A stretch of DNA of 5,109 nt from an uncultured Thermoplasmata archaeon (GTDB taxonomy: Archaea; Thermoplasmatota; Thermoplasmata; Methanomassiliicoccales; Methanomethylophilaceae). This document shows positions 4,300 to 5,109 of this stretch, one piece after another; position 1 is the stretch's first letter; each line of letters starts with the position of its first letter. The position numbers and the translations under genes are program-made. The stretch spans positions 1 to 5,109 of the forward strand of contig CAMNNR010000089.1 in the NCBI GenBank assembly GCA_946545675.1. The letters are read 5' to 3'. The notes under the pieces were generated by a model. The model had not been told where the DNA came from, made no database searches, and saw only the letters and a program-made list of their open reading frames with translations.

Positions 4300-5109
4300 T
4301 CAGAGGTATCCGGACTTCTGCAGAAGCATGAGGTCCTCGGTGCTGAGCTTCTCTCCGGCCTTGAACTTGTCGAAGATCTCCTTGGCCTCCTGCTTGGACT
4401 GGACATCTGCGCGCTTCTTCTTTGCGGCAGTCTTCTTGCCCTTGATTCCCTCTGCGGACCTGGTGATCTCGTGGACGGATTTGATCTGCTCGATGTGGAG
4501 CCTGTGCTCCTCGTCAGCGGCCTGCTTGCACTCGACGAACTTGGCCTGTGCAGCGTCTGCCTCTTTCCTGATGGCATCTGCCTGCTGGTAGAGAGCGAGC
4601 ATCTTATCGTGTGCGGCCTGAGCCTGCTCAGCGCACTCGGAAACTGCCCTGTGAGCTTCCTCGGCCTTTGCCTTGGCTTCCCTGAGCTGTGCGACCAGGT
4701 CCCTGACGGCCTCGTCGCCTTCCTCGGTCTTCTCCTTCTCCCTGATGTTCTTTGCGAGCTCGGAGATCTGCTTGACGAGTGCGTTCTCCTTCTCCTTGGA
4801 GAGGGAGGTGGTCTGCTGCTGGAACTCGAGCCTCTCGAGCTCCTTCTTCATCTGACCGAGAGAGACCTCTCCGCGGTCCTCGGGCTTCTCGGGCCTAATC
4901 TCGTTGATCTTTGCACGGATTTCAGTGACTTTGGTGTTCCACTCTTCCCTGACTACCTTGGCATCCCTGACTTTCTGGTTGTATCCGTCACGGGTCTCTC
5001 TGGCTTTTCCAGCCTCGTCGACAAGTTCGCGGACCTGGCTGTTGAGGGCATCCCTCTTTGCCTTCCACTCTTTGGTCTGAGCGTTCAGCTCGTCCCTCTT
5101 CTGTTTGTG
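4300..5109 (-). CDS. Long coiled-coil protein (COG1340-like), N-terminus cut by window edge
   Basis: The frame is open from the right edge to a TGA at 4300, giving 269 visible codons. The internal Met at visible residue 87 is not the start, because reading continues upstream of it for 86 codons. The protein is very rich in Lys, Glu, Arg, Ala and Gln, and is predicted to be almost all coiled coil to about residue 220. It resembles the uncharacterised archaeal coiled-coil family COG1340. An R-[DE]-x-[LYW]-N motif recurs at visible residues 5-9, 19-23, 40-44 and 54-58, all multiples of seven apart. The segment QQQTTSLSKEKENALVKQI lies at 96-114. After a basic linker (GKKTAAKKKR) a compact C-terminal module, EIFDKFKAGEKLSTEDLMLL (244-263), ends in QKSGYL. 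Codons are strongly biased (AAG, GAG, CTC), suggesting high expression. It has no membrane segment or enzymatic motif. Function is unknown; a structural or scaffolding role is a guess. Confidence 0.85.
   Translation of the reverse strand, partial: HKQKRDELNAQTKEWKAKRDALNSQVRELVDEAGKARETRDGYNQKVRDAKVVREEWNTKVTEIRAKINEIRPEKPEDRGEVSLGQMKKELERLEFQQQTTSLSKEKENALVKQISELAKNIREKEKTEEGDEAVRDLVAQLREAKAKAEEAHRAVSECAEQAQAAHDKMLALYQQADAIRKEADAAQAKFVECKQAADEEHRLHIEQIKSVHEITRSAEGIKGKKTAAKKKRADVQSKQEAKEIFDKFKAGEKLSTEDLMLLQKSGYL

Noticed and set aside
4300..4851. Coiled-coil protein starting at the ATG at 4851.
   Set aside because: The same frame stays open for another 86 codons to the window edge with the same coiled-coil composition and motifs, so this Met is internal.

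Overview
The window looks archaeal. It holds an archaeal-type SRP54, the archaeal tRNA methyltransferase TrmY, an archaeal-type phosphopantetheine adenylyltransferase fused to a DUF84 NTP phosphatase, a small zinc-ribbon membrane protein of the DUF2116 type, and a long coiled-coil protein of the COG1340 type. The gene starts are preceded by archaeal TATA-like boxes rather than -35/-10 promoters. The gene set, moderate GC content, a Sel1-repeat protein, and TGA as the only stop codon in all five visible gene ends suggest a euryarchaeon of the Thermoplasmata/Methanomassiliicoccales kind (gut-type methanogen). That placement is an inference, not a demonstration.

Every supported gene lies on the minus strand, so the window reads from right to left. 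From the right edge: (1) the C-terminal 269 codons of a coiled-coil protein (4300-5109), ending in a GC hairpin plus T-tract terminator; (2) a 238-residue Sel1-repeat protein (3423-4139) with its own TATA-like box, a GAGG ribosome site, and a hairpin plus T5 terminator; (3) a 309-bp non-coding gap (3114-3422) holding a strong orphan TATA box, an interrupted stem-loop at the distance expected for a transcript start, and the promoter of the next operon; (4) a tight four-gene cluster srp54 - trmY - zinc-ribbon membrane protein - PPAT/DUF84 fusion (3113 down to the left edge).

The four-gene cluster is closely packed: a 4-base ATGA overlap between srp54 and trmY, then gaps of 10 and 4 bases. This implies one transcript with translational coupling. 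It combines membrane-protein targeting (SRP54), tRNA T-loop modification (TrmY), coenzyme A synthesis and nucleotide-pool cleaning (PPAT/DUF84). This looks like a housekeeping grouping, not a defence or mobile system. The TATA box of srp54 sits so close to its ATG that the mRNA is probably leaderless or nearly so, while trmY and the fusion gene have recognisable ribosome sites.

I found no mobile element, CRISPR array, tRNA or rRNA. The points most worth a second look are the PPAT/DUF84 fusion with a degenerate SSTRIR motif, the orphan promoter plus stem-loop upstream of srp54, the variant G-motifs of SRP54, and the strictly heptad-phased R-[DE]-x-x-N motif of the coiled-coil protein.
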